DNA from: Candidatus Aminicenantota bacterium
GTDB lineage: Bacteria > Acidobacteriota > Aminicenantia > Aminicenantales > CALLJL01
NCBI GenBank assembly: GCA_026416195.1
Contig: JAOAFQ010000195.1
Span: 1-35,564 of the forward strand
Length of the DNA stretch: 35,564 nt
Direction: 5' to 3'
Made by a program: the position numbers and the translations under genes. Under the pieces are notes generated by a model. It did not search any database. It worked only from the letters and a program-made list of their open reading frames with translations, and was not told the origin of the DNA. Below are positions 16,145 to 24,405 of the stretch, piece by piece (the stretch's first letter is position 1; every line of letters begins with the position of its first letter).

Positions 16145-17144
16145 ACCGAGCATAGGCCTCAAGATCGAGGGGAGAAGGAAGGGGGGAACCCGATTTTAGG
16201 AATTCCACCGCTAAAGCCCCAACCATCGCCGCATTATCTGTACAATACTCAGGCAAAGGTAAATAAGCTTTAACTCCTCTTTCGTGGCCAAGCTGAAGAA
16301 AATTTGTTCGAAGTCGCTGGTTGCGGGCAACGCCGCCACAGAGAAGAATTGACTCAACTGGATAATAAGTTATGGCTTGGGAAAGATTAACCAAGAGAGC
16401 CTCCACCACCGCTGCTTCAAAGCTGGCAACAAAATCTTTTATTTGGGGGCTGGAGGCAGTAATCTGGTTTTCTTTAATATAGCGGAGGGCTGCGGTTTTT
16501 AAGCCACTAAAACTAAAATCAAGGGAATTATCTTTCATTCGGGGCACAGCAAAGATAAAAGCTTTGGAATTACCTTTTTCAGCCAATTTCTCAATAATTG
16601 GACCGCCTGGATAACCAAGATGAAGAAATTTAGCGATTTTATCGAAAGCTTCGCCAGCTGCATCATCTCTAGTTCGACCAAGAAGCTGGTAAGTCAATCT
16701 TTTTGGTAAATAAAACAACGAAGTATGTCCACCAGAAACAACTAGAGCTAAGGCGGGAAAGGAAATCTCAGAATTGGTCAGAAAAACCGATTCAATGTGA
16801 GCTTGAAGATGATCAATTCCGATAAGAGGTCGGTTATAATAATAGGCCAAAGCCTTGGCCAAACTCACCCCGACCAAAAGGGAACCAATTAAGCCTGGAC
16901 CTTGAGTGACGGCGAAAGCATCAATTTTCTCTAAAGAAACATTAGCCCGATTGAGAGCTTCCTTAATTACAGGAAGAAGGTTACGGAGATGTTGCCTGGA
17001 GGCCAACTCAGGGACAACACCTCCAAAAGGAGCATGAATTACATCCTGACTTAGAACAATGTTACTTTTTACCTCTCGCTCAAAGGTTACCACTGCGGCT
17101 GAAGTTTCATCGCAGCTCGTTTCAATGGCCATTAGGCATTTCAT
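16113..17144 (-). CDS. tsaD: tRNA N6-adenosine threonylcarbamoyltransferase TsaD
   Basis: TsaD (Kae1/Gcp family), 343 aa, normal length. It transfers the threonylcarbamoyl group to A37 of ANN-reading tRNAs with TsaB and TsaE. Seen: MAIETSCDETSAAVV at the N-terminus, GGVVPELASRQHLRNL, VTQGPGLIGSLLVGVSLAKALA, IGIDHLQAHI with the metal-binding H-x3-H, LVVSGGHTSLFY and LLCGGVARNQRLR. No Shine-Dalgarno is evident before the ATG. It follows mtnA by 56 bp in the same direction, so it is probably in one transcript. The C-terminal 10 codons overlap the end of the GT-C gene on the other strand. Confidence 0.97.
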   Translation of the reverse strand: MKCLMAIETSCDETSAAVVTFEREVKSNIVLSQDVIHAPFGGVVPELASRQHLRNLLPVIKEALNRANVSLEKIDAFAVTQGPGLIGSLLVGVSLAKALAYYYNRPLIGIDHLQAHIESVFLTNSEISFPALALVVSGGHTSLFYLPKRLTYQLLGRTRDDAAGEAFDKIAKFLHLGYPGGPIIEKLAEKGNSKAFIFAVPRMKDNSLDFSFSGLKTAALRYIKENQITASSPQIKDFVASFEAAVVEALLVNLSQAITYYPVESILLCGGVARNQRLRTNFLQLGHERGVKAYLPLPEYCTDNAAMVGALAVEFLKSGSPLPSPLDLEAYARFSATLEEIES

Positions 17145-17200
17145 TTACTTTATCATTTTATTAAATTTAGGACTGAAAGAGTAAAATTAATCGATTTCAT

Positions 17201-18232
17201 TTAATCTTTAGATAACCTAATAATTGAAGATTCAAAGGGAGGCTCAAGAATTCCTTTTTCGGTAATAATAGAGGTTATCAACGAGGCTGGAGTCACATCA
17301 AAGGCTGGATTTCTCACGGGAATGTCGGGATAGGTTATCCAACTAGACCCTATTTTCCGAACTTCATCAGGAGCTCTCTCTTCAATGACAATTTCTTGAC
17401 CTGATTTAAGCTCCAAATCAATCGTTGAAAAGGGGGCAGCCACATAAAAGGGAATCTTGTTTTCCTTAGCTAGAACCGCTAAGCTGTAAGTGCCGATTTT
17501 ATTAGCGGTATCACCATTTCGGGCAATTCGATCAGCTCCCGTTATGACTAAATTAATTTCGCCGTTCCGCATCAACCAGCCTGCCATATTATCAGTAATT
17601 AAAGTAACGGGAATTCTGGCTCGACGCAACTCCCAACAAGTTAACTTAGCCCCTTGGAGCCAAGGTCTGGTTTCACCAGCGATAACTTTAATCTTTTTCC
17701 CTTGTTCCCAGGCCCATTTTATAACGCCAAGGGCTGTTCCATAGCCAGCCGTAGCTAGCTCCCCCGCATTACAATGAGTTAAAATTGTAGCCTCTTGGGG
17801 AATCAAAGAAGCTCCAAGCTCGCCGATTTTTTTATTCGTCGCCACGTCTTCAACCTCTAACTGTCGTGCTTCTTGGGTTAATCGCTCAATAATTCTTTCT
17901 TTGCCTTCTTTTTTTACTTCTTCATAAACCCTTTTCATTCTCTCCAAAGCCCAGAATAGGTTGCGAGCGGTCGGCCTAGTTCGACTCAATCGGACAATCA
18001 CCATTTCCATAATTTCGTTTAAGGAACAATCATTAGCCTGTTTCTTTAAACCTAAAACAACTCCATAGGCCGCTACCAAACCAATAGCAGGGGCCCCTCG
18101 GATAATCATCTTTTCAATTGCCTGAGCTACCTCTTCGTAATCAGAGCAGACAACGTATTTTTCCTCAAAGGGAAGAAGACGTTGGTCAAGAAGAATTAAT
18201 CGATCTTCCTGAAATTCAAAGGCCGGCCACAT
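17201..18232 (-). CDS. mtnA: S-methyl-5-thioribose-1-phosphate isomerase MtnA
   Basis: Aldose-ketose isomerase of the eIF2B-like fold, 343 aa, converting methylthioribose-1-phosphate to methylthioribulose-1-phosphate in methionine salvage; some homologs act on 5-deoxyribose-1-phosphate. The catalytic Cys is in THCNAGELATAGYGTALG (C154) and the catalytic Asp in TGADRIARNGDTANKIGTY (D234), with RGAPAIG near residue 45-51 and the phosphate-site AGETRPWLQGAKLT. No other mtn gene is adjacent, so which substrate is used cannot be settled here. The ATG has a GGAGAAAGG ribosome site and an own promoter upstream. tsaD follows in the same direction. Confidence 0.96.
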   Translation of the reverse strand: MWPAFEFQEDRLILLDQRLLPFEEKYVVCSDYEEVAQAIEKMIIRGAPAIGLVAAYGVVLGLKKQANDCSLNEIMEMVIVRLSRTRPTARNLFWALERMKRVYEEVKKEGKERIIERLTQEARQLEVEDVATNKKIGELGASLIPQEATILTHCNAGELATAGYGTALGVIKWAWEQGKKIKVIAGETRPWLQGAKLTCWELRRARIPVTLITDNMAGWLMRNGEINLVITGADRIARNGDTANKIGTYSLAVLAKENKIPFYVAAPFSTIDLELKSGQEIVIEERAPDEVRKIGSSWITYPDIPVRNPAFDVTPASLITSIITEKGILEPPFESSIIRLSKD

Positions 18233-18269
18233 TTACCTTTCTCCCAAATTAAATAAAACCAAAAAAAGA

Positions 18270-18298
18270 ATAATGGCAAAAAAGTCTGAACTCGTCAA
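18270..18298 (-). promoter_or_regulatory. mtnA: Putative sigma70 promoter of mtnA-tsaD
   Basis: Minus strand TTGACG, 17 bp, CATTAT. It sits 38 bp upstream of the mtnA ATG and back to back with the tatA promoter; the two -35 hexamers are 16 bp apart. Confidence 0.45.
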
Positions 18299-18314
18299 AC
18301 CATCAGGTCGTTCC

Positions 18315-18343
18315 TTGACTTTTCTGTCTGTCTCGCTTAGGCT
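18315..18343 (+). promoter_or_regulatory. tatA: Putative sigma70 promoter of tatA
   Basis: TTGACT, 17 bp, TAGGCT, with the expected transcription start ~17-40 nt upstream of the tatA ribosome site AAAAGGAGGTG and ATG at 18388. Confidence 0.45.
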
Positions 18344-18387
18344 AATCCTGTTGGATTTTTTGTGGCTTGAGCCAAAAGGAGGTGTCG

Positions 18388-18594
18388 ATGTTTCTTTTCG
18401 GACCAATTGGACCAACGGAACTGCTGCTCATTCTTCTTATTGTTGTTATCATTTTTGGGGCCAAACGGCTACCTGAACTTGGGAAATCTCTCGGCGAAGG
18501 CATCAAGAATTTTCGCCGAGCAGTAAGTGGACGAAGTGACGAAGAGGAAAAAAAACTCGATAAAAATAAAACCAATTCATCTTCCAAAGAATGA
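18388..18594 (+). CDS. tatA: Sec-independent translocase subunit TatA/TatE
   Basis: Small Tat pore component, 68 aa. [45 protein letters not shown] shows the short N-out TM helix, the FG hinge, the amphipathic helix with the [13 protein letters not shown] signature and an acidic/basic tail. With TatC it moves folded proteins across the inner membrane; tatC is not in this window. The ORF track begins at a TTG at 18367, but the ATG at 18388 directly follows AAAAGGAGGTGTCG and gives the canonical MF start. The last codon overlaps the methyltransferase start (ATGA), so the two genes are translationally coupled. Confidence 0.95.
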   Translation: MFLFGPIGPTELLLILLIVVIIFGAKRLPELGKSLGEGIKNFRRAVSGRSDEEEKKLDKNKTNSSSKE

Positions 18595-19823
18595 AGCGTC
18601 TTCTCGAAAAGCTAGCCGCTGAGCGCAAAGCGAAGGAAGAGGTGCTTAAGAAGCGGCTAGCTAAGATGGACGAAGACAATCTGGAAAAAATTACCTCCGA
18701 GTCACTTGAAAAAATTAAGTCATGGTTAACCCAACTCGAAGCTTCTTCCGCTGAAAAAAAACCAAAAAAATTCTTGGGTTTAAAGCTATCTGCCTTACCT
18801 GATGGCGAGGTTTTAACTCTATTTCAGAATCTTTTTCGGGCTTTCCAGTTATGTCTCGAACATCAATTTAAATTAATAGAAAAAACTCGCCATGATTTAA
18901 GGGAATTAATCGAGCTTGCCAATGATTTGGGCGAGGCCAGAGATAGAGAATGGGACGCTTTAGGAAGCAACCACGTAGGTATTATCTTTAAGAGCCTAGA
19001 ATGGCGGGTTGATGATTTAAAGGCTCAATGGGAAGAGACTCGAGCTCTCTTGGAAAGAGCTCATTGGCTTCGAGCCAAACTTGAAGAAGTTCTTTTAGCT
19101 TTGGGGGAAAAGCCGAAACCGGCGCTTGGCCCATTGCGAGAGACTTTGAGCAGCTTGCGTGATTGGCGTTATGCCAGCTTTGAAAATAGATTCCGTGGGT
19201 CCCAAGCCAAAGTAAAAGAACAATTAGAAAATTATGCGGCCCTATTTCCAACTAAAGGCAAAGTCCTCGATTTAGGTTGTGGCCGGGGGGAAATGGTCGA
19301 AATTCTTCGAGCCAGAGGAATTGAGGCCATTGGCATTGATTTAAATGAGGAAATGATTGCCCTTTGCCAATCCCGCAATCTTCCCTGTGAGAAAGGGGAT
19401 TTAATTGAAAAATTAGCTGCGTGCGAAGACAATTCTTTGGCGGGCATATTTTCCTCGCAGGTTATTGAGCATCTTAACCCTCCTGTCCTTGAGGTAATGA
19501 TTGATCTCTGCTATCTCAAGCTGGCCCCTTCAGGGGTTTTAATATTGGAAACGGTCAATCCCACCTCTGTTTTTGCCCTAGTTCAGGTTTATTTTCTTGA
19601 CCCATCCCATCAAAGACCAATCCATCCTCAAAGTCTTAAATTTTTGCTTGAAACCGCTGGGTTCAAGAAAATTGAAATTCGCTACTCAGCTCCTCTGGCT
19701 GAGGAAAGACTTAAAGAATTACCTACTTCTGATGAAAAGACCATGATTCTCAATCAGAATCTAGATAGATTGAATGAACTTCTGTTTGCTCCGGTCAATT
19801 ATGCGGCTATTGCCTGGAAATAA
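18591..19823 (+). CDS. SAM-dependent methyltransferase with long N-terminal coiled coil
   Basis: Class I methyltransferase, 410 aa. Residues ~1-210 are highly charged and helical ([54 protein letters not shown]), likely coiled coil. The catalytic domain follows [12 protein letters not shown]: motif [16 protein letters not shown] at about 225, [12 protein letters not shown], then [28 protein letters not shown] and [22 protein letters not shown]. This domain layout is that of methyltransferases in O-antigen/cell-surface glycan loci. Here it is instead coupled to tatA by an ATGA overlap. The acceptor is unknown; a glycan or lipid-linked sugar is my inference, in line with the many glycosyltransferases around. 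Confidence 0.85.
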   Translation: MKRLLEKLAAERKAKEEVLKKRLAKMDEDNLEKITSESLEKIKSWLTQLEASSAEKKPKKFLGLKLSALPDGEVLTLFQNLFRAFQLCLEHQFKLIEKTRHDLRELIELANDLGEARDREWDALGSNHVGIIFKSLEWRVDDLKAQWEETRALLERAHWLRAKLEEVLLALGEKPKPALGPLRETLSSLRDWRYASFENRFRGSQAKVKEQLENYAALFPTKGKVLDLGCGRGEMVEILRARGIEAIGIDLNEEMIALCQSRNLPCEKGDLIEKLAACEDNSLAGIFSSQVIEHLNPPVLEVMIDLCYLKLAPSGVLILETVNPTSVFALVQVYFLDPSHQRPIHPQSLKFLLETAGFKKIEIRYSAPLAEERLKELPTSDEKTMILNQNLDRLNELLFAPVNYAAIAWK

Positions 19824-19904
19824 AAAATAGTCCATCAAATTATTCAAAGCAATTGATTAGCCATAATAAAATAAATTTCCTTTAAATTAAGGAGAAAAAA
19901 GCTA

Positions 19905-20834
19905 ATGGCTTTAGCTGCGGGCTTTGATGTCGGCGGAACCCAAATAAAATTTGGTTTACTTGATCATAAGGGAAAAATAATTTTCCAAGGAAACGAAAAA
20001 ACTCCCCAGGATTTTCAGCTTTTTGGTCAGAAACTTGACCAGATTTGGGAAAAAATGAAGATTCAAGCTGGCCGAAGAAAAATTGTGGCCGTTGGTTTTG
20101 GTTTCCCTGGAATTTTTTGTCCCGAAAGAGAAATAATCATCCAGTCTCCCAATTTTCCGGCCCTTGACGGTTTACCTCTTCGTCCCTTTCTTAAAAAAAT
20201 TTTTAATTTACCTTTTTGGATGGATAATGATGCTAATTTAGCGGCTTATGGAGAATGGTTTTTAGGTGGAAAGAAAAAACCTGAAAGCTTGGTTCTCTTG
20301 ACTTTAGGAACTGGGGTTGGCTCAGGAATCATCCTTTCGGGGGAAATTTGGCATGGCTCATTAGGCTTTGCCGCTGAAATTGGTCATTTAACGGTTAACC
20401 CCGAGGGAGTAAAATGTCATTGTGGTAATCGAGGCTGTTTGGAGACTGAGGTTTCAGCTAAAGCCCTGGTTCGCCACTATCTTAATTTTTCAACAAGAAA
20501 GGAACTTCAAAAAAAGGTTGTTTTAACCGCCAAGGATGTTGCTCTTTTAGCCCGTAAAGGCGATAAAGCGGCCAGGAAAAGTTTTGACCGAGCTGCCTAT
20601 TTTCTTGGAATTGCTCTCGGAGCCATTATTAATTTTCTAAATCCTGAAGTTATTGTCATCGGTGGCGGCGTCGGAGCATCTGGCGACCTTCTTTTAAAAC
20701 CTGCCCGACAAGAAGCAAAAAAACATTGTTTTCAAGCGGCTTTCAAAGCGACCAAAATCCGTCGGGCCATTCTTGGTAATGAAGCTGGTTTTATTGGCGC
20801 CGCTTTAATGGCTTGGTTTAAACGAACGAAATAA
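19905..20834 (+). CDS. ROK-family sugar kinase (glucokinase-like)
   Basis: ROK kinase, 309 aa. The ATP-phosphate motif is GFDVGGTQIKFGL at the N-terminus. DNDANLAAYGEW carries the catalytic Asp, followed by LTLGTGVGSGIILSGEIWHGSLGFAAEIGHLTV and the zinc-binding CHCGNRGCLETEVS (Cys171 onward), then VIVIGGGVGASGDLL near the C-terminus. There is no DNA-binding domain, so it is a kinase, not a ROK repressor. Glucose or a related hexose is the usual substrate. A good AAGGAG site precedes the ATG. The gene stands alone between the methyltransferase gene and the receptor array. Confidence 0.92.
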   Translation: MALAAGFDVGGTQIKFGLLDHKGKIIFQGNEKTPQDFQLFGQKLDQIWEKMKIQAGRRKIVAVGFGFPGIFCPEREIIIQSPNFPALDGLPLRPFLKKIFNLPFWMDNDANLAAYGEWFLGGKKKPESLVLLTLGTGVGSGIILSGEIWHGSLGFAAEIGHLTVNPEGVKCHCGNRGCLETEVSAKALVRHYLNFSTRKELQKKVVLTAKDVALLARKGDKAARKSFDRAAYFLGIALGAIINFLNPEVIVIGGGVGASGDLLLKPARQEAKKHCFQAAFKATKIRRAILGNEAGFIGAALMAWFKRTK

Positions 20835-20901
20835 ACTTTCCGCATTTAAATAAAAAAATTTTATACTTTATTTTAACTGCAAAATATTTTTCATTGATAA
20901 C

Positions 20902-20931
20902 TTGACAGAAAAAAAGAAGATAAAATAAAAT
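20902..20931 (+). promoter_or_regulatory. Sigma70-like promoter of TonB-dependent receptor 1
   Basis: A perfect -35 TTGACA followed, at 18 bp, by TAAAAT (an alternative TAAAAT lies at 13 bp). It would give a ~90-nt leader to the ATG at 21029. Confidence 0.5.
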
Positions 20932-20953
20932 TTTTTTAAGGGGCAAAAAATGG

Positions 20954-20964
20954 AAAGGAGGTGA
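20954..20964 (+). promoter_or_regulatory. Extended anti-16S element in receptor 1 leader
   Basis: AAAGGAGGTGA, complementary over 11 nt to the usual bacterial 16S 3' tail, 75 nt upstream of the ATG and distinct from the real ribosome site GGGGAGGT next to it. No well-spaced start codon follows; the nearest, ATG at 20977, is 14 nt away and opens a 10-codon ORF (MEANKSVVFN). Confidence 0.5.
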
Positions 20965-21028
20965 AAAATCGGGGAAATGGAAGCAAATAAAAGTGTAGTT
21001 TTTAATTAAAGGAAGGGGAGGTACAAAA

Positions 21029-24000
21029 ATGATAAAAAAGAAAATTATTTTGTTTTGCCTTTTAATTTTTAGTTTTTTCCTTTTGGCTCAAGCCCAGAGA
21101 CAAACCGGTTCGATTCATGGTCGAGTAATTGATAAAGATGGCAATCCTTTGCCTGGGGCGACTGTAACTATTTCCGGGCCAGCCATGATGGGCACAAACT
21201 CCTACGTAACTTCTGAAGTGGGGGTCTTCCGCTTTCCTTCCCTCCTTCCTGGTGAATATGAAATTAAGGTTGAGATGCCGGGTTTTAAAACGCTAATTAG
21301 AAAAGGAGTTATGGTCAGTGTGGGCAAGACCACTGAAATTAATCTTGAACTTGAGGTAGCTAAGGTGGAAGAAGAAGTCACGGTGGTGGCGGCTTCTCCG
21401 GTCGTCGATGTTCAGTCAACTAAAATTAGTATCAATTATGGAACGCAATTCTTGACCAGTATTCCCCTGAACCGAGACCTTTATGATATTCAAAATACTC
21501 TTCCTGGTGCTATTGCCGATGGGGCCGATTATCGCCGAACTTCCTCCATTCTCGGGGGAACAGTCCGAAGCCAACTCTACGCGCTTGACGGAGTTCCTAT
21601 GAATGACCCAGCTACCTGGTATTCTATGGTTAACATCAATGTTGATGTTTATGAGGAAATCGAATTTCAGGTGGCCTCGCTTCCGGCGGAAGTTGGTCAA
21701 GCTGATTCCACCTATGTTAACATTGTGACGAAAAGTGGCGGTAACAAATTTTCTGGCAGTGGCGTCGTTTATTATACAGGGGATAAATTTGCGCAGGACC
21801 TTTTCACTCGAGATCAGATCAAAGCCCTTGGAGTTAATCCACCAGAAAAATACACCGATTCTCGCGACTTCTCACTCAATTTGGGCGGTCCTATCATCAG
21901 AGATCGTATCTGGTTTTTTGTCAATGGGCGCCGATTAACTTGGGATCAGGCTTATGCGGGAACTCCTGAAACGAGAATGTGGCGACTCGGCTTCACCGAC
22001 AGCCCTCACTACGATTTACGCCATGAAGAATGGATGTCCTTTGCCAAGCTGACTTTCCAAATTACGAAAAATCTTCGTTATATGGGCATGCTCCATTATA
22101 ATCATATTTATGAGCCAGTTTATTCTAATAGCGTTGGTGTTGATTATGCCGATTGTGCGACTGAAATCTGAGATCATGAAAATACTTACACCACTTCCCA
22201 TCAATTTAATTGGGTCTTAAACCAGAATACCTTCTTAGATATCCGTGGCTCTTATGTCTGGCGATATTTTCCAATAAGAAGCCGCAACGAAGGACAGTAT
22301 ACCTTCTGGTGTAATACCGTCAGGGTTTGGTGGGGCACAAGCCCTTATAATGATATTTATCATCGAATAAAGATTCCTTTGGTCGCTTCTTTAACCCATT
22401 TCAGGGATGACTTCCTTGGCGCAGCCCACGAATTCAAAGTTGGAGTAGAATTTGAGCAAACCGAATACCACCGTGATTGGTTCCGGGCTAATCCCTACTA
22501 TTCCTATTGGGCTGATTGGAACGCTAAAAACCCCTATTTTTATTCAACAACCAGAAGGCAAGGAAGATTGCGCATTCGTACTTGCCCGCCTGAGGAAGGT
22601 CAGTGGGATGTCCAGGATAACACCCGAAGATTTTCAGCCTATGCTCAAGATAGCCTTGTGGCCGGAAGATTAGCCATTAATTTAGGTCTCCGCTTCGACT
22701 ACTCTTACCAATATGAACCAGAACAAAAACGACCCAAACTTCGTTATAAATACGGTCCTTACGAACTCAACCCAGCTATCACTGATCCTAATGCCCTGCT
22801 TGAGGCCCTAAGAGCCCAATGGTACGCTGATCCGACCCTCCCACCCTATTTCCCCTTTGATGAACTGACCACTCCTTGGAAAAAAGTGGTAGAATTCAAA
22901 ACCTTCTCGCCGCGGATTGGATTCGTTTATGACCTTTTTGGGGATGGAAAAACAGCCTTCAAAATCTCCCTAAGCCGCTATTATGAGCCAGTTTGGTCGG
23001 CTAAATATAATGCCGCTCAAATTTTTGGCGCTTCAACGATTAACTATTATTGGTATGATGATAATGGCAATAAACTGATGGATCTTCCACCTACAGATAG
23101 ATATGTCCTGACTTCTTATCCCAATCAGGACCCCTACTATAATTACTATGTCAAAAATCTGAAGTGTCCCTATATGAACGAATTTGTTACCGCTGTTGAG
23201 CGAGAAATCTATAAAGACTTCAAACTTGGGCTTCAGTTCTTATGGAGAGAAAATAAGAACATCGTAGAGGATACCGATTTGAATAATGGCTACGATCCCA
23301 ATGCCAAGGACGAAAAGGGTCCAATTTGGATTCCTTTCACCTTCACTGATCCAGGCTTTGATGGAAAATGGGGAACTGAAGACGACCAGCAGATGACCGT
23401 TTACGGTCTAAGAAAAGATAGACCAGTACCAACGTGGAAAGGCATGAATCCCCCTGAAGCTAAGAGGAGATACTGGGCCGTCATTCTCACTTTTGATAAA
23501 CGCATGTCAAACCGATGGCAACTCAATGGATCTATTCTTTATAGTTCTTTCAAAGGAAATGCTAGCCCTGATTATAGTGCAACCGAAGGTGAAAGTACGA
23601 TGTTTGATGATCCTAACTCCCTTATAAACGCCTGGGGATCGGTTGTGTTTGATCATCCTTTGCAAATTCGAATTATGGGAACCTATATTCTTCCCTATGA
23701 TTTCATTCTCAGCGCTTATCTTCAATATCGTTCTGGTTCCCCTTGGAATAGAACTATAGCTCGGGTCTACTTCCCTCCGGAGATCGCGGCTCAGGTGCAA
23801 CAAACCTATGTCTCAGTCAATGCTGAGCCACCTGGAACTCGAAGAGGACCCTCCTATACCAATCTTGATATGAGAGTTGAAAAATCATTTCAAATCAACA
23901 ACTTAGGTAAAGTGGGAGTTTATCTTGACATCTTTAATGTCGCTGGCCGAAGTGGCATAAGTGTTAATCAAAATCCAGCTCCTTATCTTCGCTTTGACCG

Positions 24001-24097
24001 AACCCCTCCAGCCTATGAGATTTCAACTGTTTATGGCCAGATAACCAGTTGCTATGGGGTGCGTTCCTTCAGGCTTGGCCTGCGTTTCAATTTCTAA
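21029..24097 (+). pseudogene. TonB-dependent receptor 1 (Oar/SusC-like), interrupted by one in-frame TGA
   Basis: The frame from 21029 to 24097 encodes a 1022-residue receptor, as long as the 1021-aa paralogs downstream, but codon 381 (22169-22171) is TGA. The ORF track splits it into 380 aa and a TTG-started 572 aa, both in the same frame; the 207 bases between read open. Features: signal peptide (LFCLLIFSFFLLAQAQ), carboxypeptidase-regulatory-like domain (GSIHGRVIDKDGNPLPGATVTI, ~26-115), plug domain (YALDGVPMNDP; YVNIVTKSGGNKFSGS) and a long beta-barrel ending FRLGLRFNF. At the TGA both paralogs have Trp in TWDHE/IWDHE. Either a recent nonsense mutation, a sequence error or read-through applies. 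The ligand is unknown. The ATG has a GGGGAGGT site. Confidence 0.85.
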
Positions 24098-24112
24098 AAA
24101 AGTAAAAAATGA

Positions 24113-24143
24113 GGGGGGAGGAGATTAACCTCCCCCCTTTTTT
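24113..24143 (+). terminator. Rho-independent terminator after receptor 1
   Basis: A perfect 9-bp stem GGGGGGAGG / CCTCCCCCC with a 7-nt loop AGATTAA, followed by six T, starting 15 bp after the stop codon. An intact terminator after a gene with a premature stop suggests the gene was recently functional. Confidence 0.93.
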
Positions 24144-24178
24144 ATTTGCCCTTTTTAGATTCAAATTCAAGAAAGTGA

Positions 24179-24194
24179 ATTCGAATAATTGAAT
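24179..24194. repeat. AT-rich near-palindrome upstream of receptor 2
   Basis: ATTCGAATAATTGAAT, an imperfect palindrome resembling the perfect ATTCAATTAATTGAAT upstream of receptor 3. A possible operator for a shared regulator; AT-rich background makes chance similarity possible. Confidence 0.4.
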
Positions 24195-24327
24195 TAATAT
24201 ATTTTTTTGAATTAGTTTAAAAATTTTTTTATAAACCAATCTTAAATTTTCCCTTAGAAGTTAGTCCGTCCCGAGCCATCTTTTCATTAAAAATTGGGTA
24301 TGAATATTGCATATCTGATATTTTGGC

Positions 24328-24338
24328 AAAGGAGGTGA
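24328..24338 (+). promoter_or_regulatory. Extended anti-16S element in receptor 2 leader
   Basis: AAAGGAGGTGA, 78 nt upstream of the ATG at 24406. The proper ribosome site AAAGGAGGT is separate, just before the ATG. A GTG inside the element opens a 22-codon frame ending in TAA 2 nt before the receptor ATG, but its spacing to the element is unsuitable for initiation. Confidence 0.5.
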
Positions 24339-24405
24339 GATCGCGAAAACCCCAAGATTTAGGCCGAGTAAGCTTTTATTTAAGGCAAGAAAAAGGAGGT
24401 TAAGG

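Larger units (their letters stand above)
24098..24405. other. Intergenic region between receptors 1 and 2
   Basis: 308 bp holding the receptor 1 terminator, an AT-rich segment with a near-palindrome (24179-24194), an AAAGGAGGTGA leader element and the real AAAGGAGGT ribosome site of receptor 2. No gene or RNA gene is recognised. Confidence 0.8.

Noticed and set aside
18233-18415. 60-aa minus-strand ORF before mtnA
   Set aside because: It covers the divergent promoter region and tatA ribosome site, with no recognisable domain and no ribosome site.
20977-21009. 10-codon leader peptide gene (MEANKSVVFN) before receptor 1
   Set aside because: The spacing from the AAAGGAGGTGA element (14 nt) is too long for efficient initiation, and no similar peptide occurs before receptors 2 or 3.
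22169-22171. Selenocysteine or genome-wide TGA-as-Trp code
   Set aside because: TGA ends several intact genes in the window (menC-like, GNAT, GT2, tatA, tonB-like), and the paralogs have Trp, not Cys, at this site.
22379-24097. Separate 572-aa gene starting at 22379
   Set aside because: It starts with TTG without a ribosome site, is in the same frame as the 380-aa ORF, and together they match the full length and order of the paralogous receptors. It is the second half of one interrupted gene.
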